From Nocardioides sp. BGMRC 2183 (GTDB lineage Bacteria; Actinomycetota; Actinomycetes; Propionibacteriales; Nocardioidaceae): 64,000 nt of DNA. Location of the stretch: the NCBI GenBank assembly GCA_008123405.1, contig VSSA01000001.1:1-64000 (forward strand). Reading direction: 5' to 3'. The position numbers and the translations under genes were made by a program. The notes under the pieces were generated by a model. That model was not told where the DNA came from. It ran no database searches and saw only the letters and a list, made by a program, of their open reading frames with translations. Each line of letters opens with the position of its first letter. Within the stretch, counting starts at the first letter, position 1. Of the stretch, positions 7,554 through 16,566 are shown in pieces.

Positions 7554-9102
7554 GCCCGGAGTCGCGCCTGCTGGCGAGCGCCGTGCGCAGGGTCGCGGCG
7601 ATCACCGCCGGCGTCTCCGCGGGGTCGATCACGTCGTCGATCTCGAAGACTCGCGCCACGTTGAGGGCGTGGGCGTGCTTGCGCAGCAGCGCGGTCTGCT
7701 CGGTGACCGTCTCCTCCCGCTCCGCCTCGTCCATCGCGGCGAGCTCGCGTGCCATCGAGAGCCGGACCGCGCCTTCAAGCCCCATCGGACCGAGGTGGGC
7801 CTGGGGCCAGGCGACGGTGAGCAGCGGTCGATGGGTGCTGCCCCCGAGCATCGCTTGCGCGCCGAGCCCGTAGCCACGGCGGAGCACCACGCCGACCAGC
7901 GGCACGGTGAGCCGGGCTCCCGCGCCGACCATCGCCGATGCGTGCCGGACCAATCCGCTGCGCTCGGCCTCGGGACCGACCATGAACCCCGGGGTGTCGA
8001 CCAGCGAGACCACCGGCAGACCCCAGCGCTCGCACAGCGCGAGGAAGTCGGCGGCCTTCTCCGAGGCCGCTGCGGTGAGCGCGCCGGCGAGGCTGGTCGA
8101 CTGGTTGGCCAGCACACCGACCGCGATCCCGTGCACCCGGGCGAACGCGGTGACCAGCTCGGGCGCCCAGGCCGCGCGCAGCCAGGTGATGCTGTCCTCG
8201 TCGGCCAGCGCCTCGATCACCGGATGTACGTCGAACGCCTCGCGGTCGTTGTCCGGCAGCAGGTCGCGCAGCGCTGCGGCATCGGCGGGCTCGCCGGGCG
8301 TCATCGGCTCGCCGGTGTAGGCCAGCAGGCGTCGTACGGTCGCGACCGCCTCGGCCTCGTCGTCCACCACCACGTCGAGGACGCCGTTGGCGGCCTGCTC
8401 AGAGACCGGTCCGATCTCCTCGGGGGCGAAGTGGCCGAGCCCACCGCCGGCGATCATGGCGGGACCGGCCATGCCCAGGTTCGCCTCCGGGGTCGCCACC
8501 CGCAGGTCGGCGCCGCCGGCGAGCACCGCGTTGCCGGCGAAGCAGCGTCCCGAGACCACCGCGATCCGGGGCGCGGCGCCCTCCAGCTCACCCCAGAGTG
8601 CGAACGAGCCGACATCGAGAGCGGAGACCAGGGGGATGTCGACGTCGCCGGGCCGTCCTCCTCCGCCCTCGGTGAAGAAGACCATCGGCAGGCCCATCCG
8701 GCTGGCCACCTCGATCAGTCGGTCGGACTTGCGGTGACCGCGCATGCCCTGGGTCCCGGCCATCACCAGGTAGTCGTAGGAGAGCACGGCGACCGGCATC
8801 CCGCCGACTGTGGCGGTGCCGCCGATGATGCCGTCCGCGGGGGTGTCGGTGACCAGCTCGGCCAGATGCCGCCGCTGCTCCTGGGCGGCGGTGACGAAAC
8901 GCCCGTACTCGACGAACGAACCAGGATCGACCAGGTCGGCGATGTTCTCCCGAGCCGTACGACGCCCCTGGGCGTGCCACGCCGCGACCTTCTCCGGGCG
9001 GGCGGCGTCAGTGGTCAGGAAACGGCGGGCCACCAGCTCGTCGAGGCCGGTGGCAGGAGGGTCGGCGTGCGGAGGGGTCTCGTCGCTCACGCGGGCCATC
9101 AT
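7507..9102 (-). CDS. acyl-CoA carboxylase beta subunit (carboxyltransferase)
   Basis: A 531-residue biotin-dependent carboxyltransferase of the AccD/PccB family, which moves a carboxyl group from carboxybiotin to an acyl-CoA. It has the two crotonase-like halves. The first carries DGIIGGTATVGGMPVAVLSYDYL and FFTEGGGGRPGD, which forms an oxyanion hole. The second carries LVDTPGFMVGPEAE and GYGLGAQAM. The substrate (acetyl-, propionyl- or longer acyl-CoA) cannot be read from sequence. No biotin carboxylase gene is adjacent, so the alpha subunit must be encoded elsewhere. The first two codons are both ATG and either could serve. It is divergent from the fabH-like gene, 77 bp away. Confidence 0.92.
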   Translation of the reverse strand: MMARVSDETPPHADPPATGLDELVARRFLTTDAARPEKVAAWHAQGRRTARENIADLVDPGSFVEYGRFVTAAQEQRRHLAELVTDTPADGIIGGTATVGGMPVAVLSYDYLVMAGTQGMRGHRKSDRLIEVASRMGLPMVFFTEGGGGRPGDVDIPLVSALDVGSFALWGELEGAAPRIAVVSGRCFAGNAVLAGGADLRVATPEANLGMAGPAMIAGGGLGHFAPEEIGPVSEQAANGVLDVVVDDEAEAVATVRRLLAYTGEPMTPGEPADAAALRDLLPDNDREAFDVHPVIEALADEDSITWLRAAWAPELVTAFARVHGIAVGVLANQSTSLAGALTAAASEKAADFLALCERWGLPVVSLVDTPGFMVGPEAERSGLVRHASAMVGAGARLTVPLVGVVLRRGYGLGAQAMLGGSTHRPLLTVAWPQAHLGPMGLEGAVRLSMARELAAMDEAEREETVTEQTALLRKHAHALNVARVFEIDDVIDPAETPAVIAATLRTALASRRDSGLSSRAGGGGGAAPPR

Positions 9103-9179
9103 GCAGCAGCCCGACGATGGGCGTCGTAGCCTGCGAGATGGTCGCCGTGCCGTGCGGTGCCCGTCGTCGAGGAGGACAC

Positions 9180-10181
9180 ATGCCGATCAGCCAGCGCTCC
9201 GGCGCCGCAGCGACCGCCCTGCTGGGGTTGGGCGTCCACCGCCCCGCGCGGACGGTGGACAACGAGGAGATCTGCCGAGTGCTGGACTCCGATGACGAGT
9301 GGATCCGCACCCGGACCGGGATCGCCTCCCGCCGGTTCGCGGCGGAGGGGGAGAGCCTGGTCGACATGGCCACCGCTGCCGCGGAGCGGGCACTGGCAGC
9401 GGCGGGTGTCGCCGTCGAGCAGATCGGTCTGGTGATCGTGGCGAGCTCGACCCACGCGCAGCACACCCCGCACGCCGCTCCGCTGGTCGCAGACCGACTC
9501 GGCTCCCAGGCGGCGGCCTTCGACGTCTCAGCGGGCTGTGCGGGCTTCTGCCACGCGCTCTCGATCGCCTCGGACCTGGTCCGTGGTGGCAACACCGGCC
9601 ACGCCCTGGTGATCGGCGCCGAGCGACTGAGCAGCTTCCTCGACCCGACCGACCGTTCGACGGCGATGATCTTCGCCGACGGCGCGGGCGCGGTGGTGGT
9701 GGGACCGGCCGACGAGCCGGGGATCGGTCCGGTGGCGTGGGGGTCGGACGGCTCCCAGTCACGGGTGATCCGTCAGGAGCCGGGCTGCCGCGACGTGGAC
9801 CAGGCGCATCCGCCGGTGGTGAAGATGGAGGGCACAGCGGTGTTCCGGTGGGCCCCGTTCGCGATGGCCGACGTCGCACGGAGCGCGGTCGAGGCGGCCG
9901 GACTCGCCCTGGACGACCTCGACGCCTTCGTGCCGCACCAGGCGAACCTGCGGATCACCGAGACGTTGGCCCGCAACCTCAAGCTCCCCGAGGACGTCCA
10001 GGTCGCCCGCGACATCGTCGAGTCCGGGAACACCTCCGCGGCGTCGGTGCCGCTGGCGATCGAGCGGATGATCCGCGACGGCCAGGCTGCGCCGGGCGAC
10101 ACCGCGCTGCTGATCGCGTTCGGGGCGGGGCTGAGCTACGCCGGCCAGGTGGTCACGCTGCCACCGGTGGCGGTGGGCTGA
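9180..10181 (+). CDS. beta-ketoacyl-ACP synthase III family protein (FabH-like)
   Basis: A 333-residue KAS III enzyme, which condenses an acyl-CoA with malonyl-ACP to start fatty-acid (or polyketide) synthesis. The catalytic triad is complete: Cys120 in VSAGCAGF, His253 in VPHQANLRI and Asn284 in SGNTSAAS. The ATG at 9180 is chosen over the in-frame ATG at 9117 because GGAGGA ends four bases upstream of it and the protein then begins at the normal position. It stands alone rather than in a fab operon, so it may be an accessory synthase. It lies divergent from a carboxyltransferase gene, which could supply a malonyl-type extender. Confidence 0.93.
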   Translation: MPISQRSGAAATALLGLGVHRPARTVDNEEICRVLDSDDEWIRTRTGIASRRFAAEGESLVDMATAAAERALAAAGVAVEQIGLVIVASSTHAQHTPHAAPLVADRLGSQAAAFDVSAGCAGFCHALSIASDLVRGGNTGHALVIGAERLSSFLDPTDRSTAMIFADGAGAVVVGPADEPGIGPVAWGSDGSQSRVIRQEPGCRDVDQAHPPVVKMEGTAVFRWAPFAMADVARSAVEAAGLALDDLDAFVPHQANLRITETLARNLKLPEDVQVARDIVESGNTSAASVPLAIERMIRDGQAAPGDTALLIAFGAGLSYAGQVVTLPPVAVG

Positions 10182-10212
10182 CCGCTGGGCCGACATCCTC
10201 TACGCTTCGAAC

Positions 10213-10623
10213 ATGCGTTCGGTGCGGCGTTCGGTGCGGTCCGGGGATGAGGAGCAGCAGTTGCTGCCCTTCGACGTGGCGGTCGCGGAGGGCGATCTGC
10301 CCCGGCGCGCGGCCCGTGCAGCGCCGCGGTCCTCGCTCGCACCCGCTGTGGAGGCGCCGCTGCGGCACCGGATGGCCAGCGACGCACTCGCTTCGCGCGG
10401 GTGGCCGGAAGGCACCGAGCTGCTCGTGGCCCGTGGACGCCGCCCGCGGCGCGGTGATGTCGCGCTGGTGATCGATCGCGGCCGACGACGGGTCGGGGTC
10501 TACGGGCTCGAGCTCGGCAGGGTCGCGTTGCGCAGCGACCACGGCTCCGTGTGGCTGGGGCCGACCGCCGAGGTGCTCGGGGTGGTGGTGCAAGCCGCGC
10601 CACCCCTGCCGGAGCCCCCGTGA
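10213..10623 (+). CDS. hypothetical protein, S24/LexA-like beta-barrel without visible catalytic Ser/Lys
   Basis: A 136-residue Arg-rich protein. After a poorly structured N-terminus, residues about 60-128 (from GWPEGTELLVARG to TAEVLGVVV) recall the beta-barrel of LexA/S24 peptidases: a 'G-LLLV-RG--P--GDVALV' start, a variable loop and a final 'V-G-VV' strand. The catalytic Ser after the first turn and the Lys of the next strand are not seen, so peptidase activity is doubtful. It ends 152 bp before jetA on the same strand. No strong ribosome-binding site precedes the ATG, so the start and even the gene are moderately uncertain. Confidence 0.5.
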   Translation: MRSVRRSVRSGDEEQQLLPFDVAVAEGDLPRRAARAAPRSSLAPAVEAPLRHRMASDALASRGWPEGTELLVARGRRPRRGDVALVIDRGRRRVGVYGLELGRVALRSDHGSVWLGPTAEVLGVVVQAAPPLPEPP

Positions 10624-10775
10624 GTCCAAGCTGAGTCTGTGCTCGCCGGTGGGCCTCCAGCCCTGTCTTCGTCCCGCTCGGACGCCTCTGACATGCTGGC
10701 CCACCACACGCGCGCGCCCGTCCGGCGCCTGCGCGGCCCGTACCGGGCTCCGAGACAGCTGGGAAGGCACGGAGG

Positions 10776-12314
10776 ATGAGTGACATCGCCGGCGAGCTGG
10801 CGCGCGTCAAGGGCGCCTTCGCGCAGCCGACGCTCACCCTGCTGCACCAGCGCCAGGCGCCGGTGGTGATCACTGTCTTTCGTGCGGCGTTCGGTCGCAA
10901 CAACCGTCCGATCCCGACCGCCCGCCTGCACACGCAAGTCGAGGAGCATCTCGCCGAGATCCGACAGAGCGGCGAGCTTGAGGTGCCCAGCGGCAGCGGG
11001 CGCGACCTCTGCCAGCGATGGATGCGCGGCCAGTGGCTGGTTCGCGCACTCGACGAGACCGGCAACGAGGTCTATTCGCTCACCTCGCACGCCCAGCAGG
11101 CGCTGGAGCTGGTGACCAGCATGACCCGGGACCGGGCCACGCTCAGTGAGCACCGGATCGCCACCATCCTGGGCACCGTGCGGCGATTCAACGCCGAGGC
11201 CAATCCCGACCGCACCGCCCGGGTCACCCTGCTCAACCAGGAGATCGCGCGCCTGCAGGCCGAGCGCGACCGGCTGGTGGACGGGGCAGCGATGGTCAGC
11301 GCCACCGAGGACTTCATGCACGAGGGGTTCACCGAGTTGCTCTCGCTGATCTCCGCGCTGCCGAGCGACTTCGCGCGGGTCGAGGAGCGCTTCGGCCAGA
11401 TCCGCACCGAGATCCTCGCCGCGTTCCGGGCCGAGGACCGTCCCGCCGGCGAGGTGATCGACGACTACCTCGCCCGTGCCGATGCGCTGATGACGGCGAC
11501 CCACGAAGGGCGCGCCTTCGAGGGCGCGTTCGCGCTGCTGCGCGACGACGCGCTGGTCACCCAGCTGCGTGAGGACCTCGGCGCCCTGCTCGACCACCCG
11601 CTCTCAGACCGGATCCTCGGGGATGCGGAGCGGGCCGAGCTGCGCGGCACCGTCAAGCTCGTCAGGGACGGCCTGGACCGGGTCCTGGCGCAGCGCTCCC
11701 GGGTGACGGCGACGCTGAAGGAGTACATCGTCTCCCACGACGTCGCGCGTGATCGTGCGCTCGAGCAGACGCTGCGGCAGGTCGAGTCGGAGCTGATGAC
11801 CTGGATGGCCACGACCGGACCGCGGGCGAGTCACGACGTGCCGCTGCTGCCGCCGCGGGTCAGTGTCGACCATCTGCGTGAGCGGTTCTACGACCCGGCC
11901 GACGACGTGCTGCCCGAGCCGATCGGCACCACCGATCCGGACGCGGCGCCGCGCACCGCGCTGGCCGACCTCCGCGCCCAGGGTGGGCCGCAGTTCGGCA
12001 CCTTGCGTCAGCGCATCGACCACGCGCTGGCCTCCGATTCGCCCGCTGCCTCACTCGGTGCCCTCTTCGACGAGCTCGAGCCCACGCTTCGCCGTCCGGT
12101 CGAGATCTTCGGGCTGCTGCACTTGGCGGCCGAACGCGGGTGGCTCGCGGCCGAGGCCGACCAAGCCGAGGTGCCGACTCCCGAGACCTACGGCGCCATC
12201 CGGCCGGACGGCACCCGCCGCGACTTCGCCATACCGCGTCTGTCGCTGCCCGACCCCGACCTCGAGCCGGCGCGCACCACCGATCAGCCCCCACCGCAGG
12301 AGACCGTCCGATGA
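10776..12314 (+). CDS. jetA: JetA/MksF-like kleisin subunit (DUF3375) of a Wadjet-type condensin
   Basis: A 512-residue DUF3375 protein, the kleisin that bridges the SMC heads in Wadjet (JetABCD) and MksBEF condensins. The N-terminal winged-helix part (residues 1-110, LLHQRQAPVVITVFRAAF and a DLCQRWMRGQWLVR segment) is followed by long helices (about 120-340) and a C-terminal winged helix near residues 420-450. The ATG has GGAGG just upstream. It is the first gene of a three-gene operon and its TGA overlaps jetB's ATG (ATGA). In described systems the complex loads on and extrudes circular DNA and, with the JetD/MksG nuclease, cleaves small plasmids. Confidence 0.9.
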   Translation: MSDIAGELARVKGAFAQPTLTLLHQRQAPVVITVFRAAFGRNNRPIPTARLHTQVEEHLAEIRQSGELEVPSGSGRDLCQRWMRGQWLVRALDETGNEVYSLTSHAQQALELVTSMTRDRATLSEHRIATILGTVRRFNAEANPDRTARVTLLNQEIARLQAERDRLVDGAAMVSATEDFMHEGFTELLSLISALPSDFARVEERFGQIRTEILAAFRAEDRPAGEVIDDYLARADALMTATHEGRAFEGAFALLRDDALVTQLREDLGALLDHPLSDRILGDAERAELRGTVKLVRDGLDRVLAQRSRVTATLKEYIVSHDVARDRALEQTLRQVESELMTWMATTGPRASHDVPLLPPRVSVDHLRERFYDPADDVLPEPIGTTDPDAAPRTALADLRAQGGPQFGTLRQRIDHALASDSPAASLGALFDELEPTLRRPVEIFGLLHLAAERGWLAAEADQAEVPTPETYGAIRPDGTRRDFAIPRLSLPDPDLEPARTTDQPPPQETVR

Positions 12315-13075
12315 GCGTCGAGATCGAGCCGACCGAGGAGACCGTGGCGAGCGGGGAGACCGCGACCGACGCGGAGACCTGGCCCGAGGCGGGCGAGGCC
12401 TCGGTCTCGCTCTTCGAGGGCGACGAGGGCGGTCTGGAGTACGCGCAGCGCCAGGCGCTGGTCGCACTGCTCAAGCAGCGCTTCATCAGTGCCCGCACCC
12501 ACCCACGGGACTGGCAGGTGCTGCTCGACCACGAACGGGTGCTGCGTTCCCGGCTCAACGACCTGTTCCTCGAGCTCGCTGTGGACCGTACCCGCGAGGT
12601 CGCCTGGAAGCGGCAGGCCACCTCCGAGACCGGCGGACGGTTCCCCACCCTGCTCTACGACGCCGCCTGGTCGCGGGAGGAGACGCTGGTCCTGGTGCAC
12701 CTGCGCGACCGACTCCGGGCCGGGCTCTCCGCCGGCGACGCACGCGTCTACATCGACCGCGAGGACATCGTCGAGTACGTCGCCAGTTTCCGCCCCACCC
12801 ACGCCACCGACGAGGCGAGCGACGAGAAGCGTGCCCGCAACGCGGTGCTGAGCGTGGTCAAGGCCGGGCTGCTGATCGGCGCACCCGCCGACGACCGCTA
12901 CGAGATCAGCGAAGCAGTGGAGCCGCTGTTGCCGCTGGAGCTGCTGCAGGAGCTGCTGGAGGCGCTGCGCCGATCGAACGGCACCGAGCCCGTGCCCCCA
13001 GTGGCCGACACCGACCTCTTCGACGTCGGTGGCAGCGACGTCAGCGACGTCGAAGCCGGGAAGGAGCAGCCGTGA
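12311..13075 (+). CDS. jetB: JetB/MksE-like subunit (DUF4194) of a Wadjet-type condensin
   Basis: A 254-residue DUF4194 protein, the KITE-type partner that binds the kleisin in Wadjet/Mks complexes. An acidic, probably disordered N-terminus (residues 1-40, rich in Glu and Thr) leads into tandem winged-helix domains (about 45-230), with ALVALLKQRFIS and an LLYDAAWSREETLVLVHLRDRL segment. The ATG at 12311 overlaps the jetA stop, and its own TGA overlaps the GTG start of jetC. This tight coupling is typical of complexes made in fixed ratio. Earlier in-frame starts back to 12140 lie inside jetA and are not used. Confidence 0.88.
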   Translation: MSVEIEPTEETVASGETATDAETWPEAGEASVSLFEGDEGGLEYAQRQALVALLKQRFISARTHPRDWQVLLDHERVLRSRLNDLFLELAVDRTREVAWKRQATSETGGRFPTLLYDAAWSREETLVLVHLRDRLRAGLSAGDARVYIDREDIVEYVASFRPTHATDEASDEKRARNAVLSVVKAGLLIGAPADDRYEISEAVEPLLPLELLQELLEALRRSNGTEPVPPVADTDLFDVGGSDVSDVEAGKEQP

Positions 13076-16000
13076 GCAGCGAGGCCACCGAGAGCACCGA
13101 GGTCCCTGGAGAGACCCTGGCCGAGAGCGATGGGCTCTTCGAGCAGCGACTCGTCGCCACGCCGGTCGACGACACCGTGCAGTGGCGCGCCAGCCAGTTG
13201 CAGCTGGTCAACTGGGGCGGCTTCGGCGGCCTCACCACGGTGCCGCTCGGCGCCGACGCCACGATGATCTCCGGCGCCTCGGGCGTCGGCAAGTCGACGA
13301 TCCTGGACGCCTACACGGCGCTCATGATGCCCTCGGACACCAAGTTCAACGGCGCATCGAACGACGCGGTCGCCGGCCGTGCCCGCAGCATCGGCCAGCG
13401 CAACCTGCTCTCCTACCTGCGTGGCGCTGTCGACGTGATCGACGACCCGAAGACCGGCCGACCGGTGGAGAAGCTGCTGCGCGGCAAGGGCGCCGACACC
13501 TGGGGCGCGGTCGCAGTGACCTTCGTCAACGACCAGGGCCGCCAGTTCACCGCGGTGCGGACCTACTACGTGCCCCGACGGGCGCAGCGTTCGGCGGACG
13601 TGCAGATGCAGCTGGCCACGCTTGAGGGACCGTTGGCACTCCAGGCCCTCGAGGTCGCCGTACCGGAGCGGTTCCACGCCACCACGCTGAAGAAGCTCTT
13701 CCCCGGCATCCGGGTACACCGCACGTATGCGGAGTTCTCCGCCGTGCTGCACGCCCGGCTCGGCATCGGCTCCGGAGGCGACGGAGCGAAGGCACTGCGT
13801 CTGCTCGCCCGGATCCAGGCAGGCAACCAGGTCCGCAGCGTGGACGAGCTGTACAAGGAGATGGTGCTGGAGCGGCCGGCCACCTATGCCGCCGCGGACC
13901 GTGCCATCGACCACTTCGACGACCTCGACGCCGCCTACACCGCGATGCGCACCGAGGAGCAGAAGCTCGAGCTCCTCGACCCGATCACCGACCTGCACCA
14001 GCGTCGGGTCGCCGCCCGGCAACGCGCTGAGGACCTGGACGCCTTCGGCGTCACCCGGTCCGGGGAGACGCCGCTGCGGCAGTGGCTGCTGCGGACCCAC
14101 CTGCGGCTGCTGGAGACCGCGGTGAGCACGAACCGGGTCGACCGACTCGCCACCGCCGAGGCACTCGCCGCCGGGGCCAACGCGGAGGCAGCGCTGCTGG
14201 CCGACCTGGAGCAGGCCAAGGAGGCACACCGCGCCGCGGGCGGATCGACCCTGCAGTCACTGGGCACCGCGGTCGAGCAGGAGCAGGTCGTCAGGGACGA
14301 CCGCGACGGGCGCCGAGCAGCGCTGCAGGCGCGGATCCTGCCGCTCCTCGAGGTCACCGACGAGACCAGCGAGGACCTGGAGGAGGCGCTGGTCTCAGCC
14401 GAGGCGTTCGCCGACCTGCAGCGGGTCGCCCGCGCCTGGCTGGACGGGTGGAGCGAGGAGCAGGCCGCGCTCAAGCGGGAGCGGGATGCCGTGCGCGACC
14501 GGCTCTTCCCGATCAAGCAGCGTCAGGACGAGCTCGACCGGGAGCGTGCGTCGTTGGGCCGGCGCTCAGGGCGGGTGCCCGCCCACCTGGACGACCTGCG
14601 CAGTGAGGTCGCCCGGGCCAGTGGCCTCGGGGTCGAGGAGCTGCCGTTCGTGGCCGAGCTGATCGACGTGGCCCCGGAGGAGTCCGACTGGCGCACCGCT
14701 ATCGAGACGGTGCTCGGCGCGTCGGCCCGGATGATGCTGGTGCCGCTGGACCGGCTGCCCGGCTTCTCGGCCGCGATCGACGGCCTGCGACTGCGCGGCC
14801 GGTTGACCTTCGAGGGCGTCGAGCTCGACCTGCCCGACACCGGACCCGAGGATCCGGAGCGGGTCGCGGGCAAGCTGGACTTCAAGGAGTCGCGGTTCTC
14901 CGGGTGGGTGCAGGCCCACGTGGCCGAGCCGGGGCGCAACGCCCTGTGCGTCGAGAGCACCGAGGAGCTCGCCGGTGCCGGTCTCCGGGTCACCAAGGCC
15001 GGTCAGACTCGCAGTGGCCGACGCGGCTCCCACGGCCGCAGCGACGCTCGCGCCATCATCGGCTTCTCCAACGACGACGCGCTGGCCGAGATCGACGGTG
15101 AGGCGGCCTCACTCGAGCGGGACCTGGAACGGATCGATGCCCAGCTCGCCGAGCTCGACCGTCGCGCCGGCGTGCTCGAGCAGCGCCGCAGCGCGTACGA
15201 CGCGGTGGCGGTCGCCCGGTTCGAGGACATCGACGTGGCGGGCAGCGAGCGACGCATCGCCGACCTGGAGCGGCGCCGTGCCGAGATCCTCGGCGCCGAC
15301 GACCAGCTGCAGGTGCTCCAGGAGCAGATCGAGGACCTGAGCGGACGGCTCGAGGACGCCCGTCAGCAGCGCTACGGCCTGGACCAGCGTCAACGGGAGC
15401 TGAACGCCCGGCACGCCGAGCTCGTGGACTCCGAGGACCTGGTCAAGGACCGGATCGAGGCGCAGGAGCGCGCCGGGACGCCCGAGCTGACCGAGGCGCA
15501 GGCAGCGGCCCTCGCCGAGGAGTTCGCCGCGGCGGTGGCGCCGGGCGACCCCGAGGAGTTGGACCGGTTCACCGAGAACTCCCACCGTCTCGCCGAGCGA
15601 CTGCGCTCCGCCGTCGCTGACGTCGAAGCGGAGATCCGCCGGGTGAGCGACGACCTCACCGCGATCTTCCGGATGTACAAGTTCCAGTGGGACTCGCCGA
15701 ACCTCGGCGCCGGAGTCGAGTCCTACCCCGACTATGCGCGGATCCTGGAGGACATCCGGGCCACCGGCCTGGCGGAGCGGCGCGCGGAGTGGCGCCGCCG
15801 GCTGACCGAGTGGAGTGGGCAGGACCTGGTGCCGCTGCTGGGAGCGATGGCCTCGTCGGTGGAGGAGATCGAGGACCGGCTGGAGCCGATCAACGCGATC
15901 CTGCGCCGTCTGGAGTTCGGCGGGGCCGGGGACCGCCTGCGGATCCGGCTGCGGCGGCTCTCACCGGCTCATGTGCAGACCTTCCTCAAGGACCTGCGGG

Positions 16001-16563
16001 CTCTCTCGGCGGGTGCATCCGGTGGCACCGCCGGAGCCGAAGGCGAGGAGCTCAGCGAGGCCGACCTGGAGCGCCGGTTCGGAGCGTTGAGCCGCTTCAT
16101 GGGCCAGCTGCGCCGCCCCGGACCGACCGGCGAGGCCACCGACCGGGACCGGCTGCTGGACGTGCGCCGGCACGTCGAGATCAGCGCGGAGCGGTACGAC
16201 TCGCTGACCGGCGAGGTGCGAGCGACGTACCGGACGCTGGGGGAGAAGAGCGGCGGCGAGAGCCAGGAGCTGGTGGCGTTCATCGTCGGCTCCGCACTCC
16301 GCTTCCGGCTCGGCGACGAGATGCGCTCGCGGCCCCGTTTCGCACCGGTCTTCCTCGACGAGGGCTTCGTGAAGGCCGACTCCGAGTTCGCCGGCCGCGC
16401 CGTCCGGGCGTGGCGCGGACTCGGCTTCCAGCTGATCATCGGGGTGCCGCTGGACAAGGTGACCGGGTTGGAGCCGCACATGGACGAGCTGCTGGCGATC
16501 ACCAAGAACAGCACGACGCACCAGTCGTGGATCACCCCGATCCGGGATGCGGGCGGAGCCTGA
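13072..16563 (+). CDS. jetC: JetC/MksB-like SMC ATPase of a Wadjet-type condensin
   Basis: A 1163-residue SMC-like ATPase, the motor of the JetABC complex. The Walker A motif GASGVGKST is at residues 68-76. Long coiled coils run from about 270 to 950 around a hinge region near residues 520-640. The ABC signature EKSGGESQ begins at residue 1058, and the Walker B FLDEGF at 1094-1099 has the catalytic Glu at 1097. Start GTG 13072 overlaps the jetB stop (GTGA) and has AAGGAG upstream. The longer open frame from 11863 runs through jetA/jetB in another frame and is not real. The gene ends 3 bp before a convergent aldo/keto reductase gene, so no jetD (DUF3322/DUF2220) follows, unlike the standard four-gene order. 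Confidence 0.92.
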   Translation: MSSEATESTEVPGETLAESDGLFEQRLVATPVDDTVQWRASQLQLVNWGGFGGLTTVPLGADATMISGASGVGKSTILDAYTALMMPSDTKFNGASNDAVAGRARSIGQRNLLSYLRGAVDVIDDPKTGRPVEKLLRGKGADTWGAVAVTFVNDQGRQFTAVRTYYVPRRAQRSADVQMQLATLEGPLALQALEVAVPERFHATTLKKLFPGIRVHRTYAEFSAVLHARLGIGSGGDGAKALRLLARIQAGNQVRSVDELYKEMVLERPATYAAADRAIDHFDDLDAAYTAMRTEEQKLELLDPITDLHQRRVAARQRAEDLDAFGVTRSGETPLRQWLLRTHLRLLETAVSTNRVDRLATAEALAAGANAEAALLADLEQAKEAHRAAGGSTLQSLGTAVEQEQVVRDDRDGRRAALQARILPLLEVTDETSEDLEEALVSAEAFADLQRVARAWLDGWSEEQAALKRERDAVRDRLFPIKQRQDELDRERASLGRRSGRVPAHLDDLRSEVARASGLGVEELPFVAELIDVAPEESDWRTAIETVLGASARMMLVPLDRLPGFSAAIDGLRLRGRLTFEGVELDLPDTGPEDPERVAGKLDFKESRFSGWVQAHVAEPGRNALCVESTEELAGAGLRVTKAGQTRSGRRGSHGRSDARAIIGFSNDDALAEIDGEAASLERDLERIDAQLAELDRRAGVLEQRRSAYDAVAVARFEDIDVAGSERRIADLERRRAEILGADDQLQVLQEQIEDLSGRLEDARQQRYGLDQRQRELNARHAELVDSEDLVKDRIEAQERAGTPELTEAQAAALAEEFAAAVAPGDPEELDRFTENSHRLAERLRSAVADVEAEIRRVSDDLTAIFRMYKFQWDSPNLGAGVESYPDYARILEDIRATGLAERRAEWRRRLTEWSGQDLVPLLGAMASSVEEIEDRLEPINAILRRLEFGGAGDRLRIRLRRLSPAHVQTFLKDLRALSAGASGGTAGAEGEELSEADLERRFGALSRFMGQLRRPGPTGEATDRDRLLDVRRHVEISAERYDSLTGEVRATYRTLGEKSGGESQELVAFIVGSALRFRLGDEMRSRPRFAPVFLDEGFVKADSEFAGRAVRAWRGLGFQLIIGVPLDKVTGLEPHMDELLAITKNSTTHQSWITPIRDAGGA

Positions 16564-16566
16564 GCC

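Noticed and set aside
10500-12023. Minus-strand frames opposite jetA, considered as a jetD-type gene
   Set aside because: No DUF3322/DUF2220 motifs and clear shadow composition. This supports the absence of jetD here.
11863-16563. 1566-residue open frame covering jetC with a long leader
   Set aside because: The leader reads jetA and jetB in another frame and is Arg/Pro/Ala-rich. The GTG at 13072 with an overlapping jetB stop and a ribosome-binding site gives the expected JetC N-terminus.
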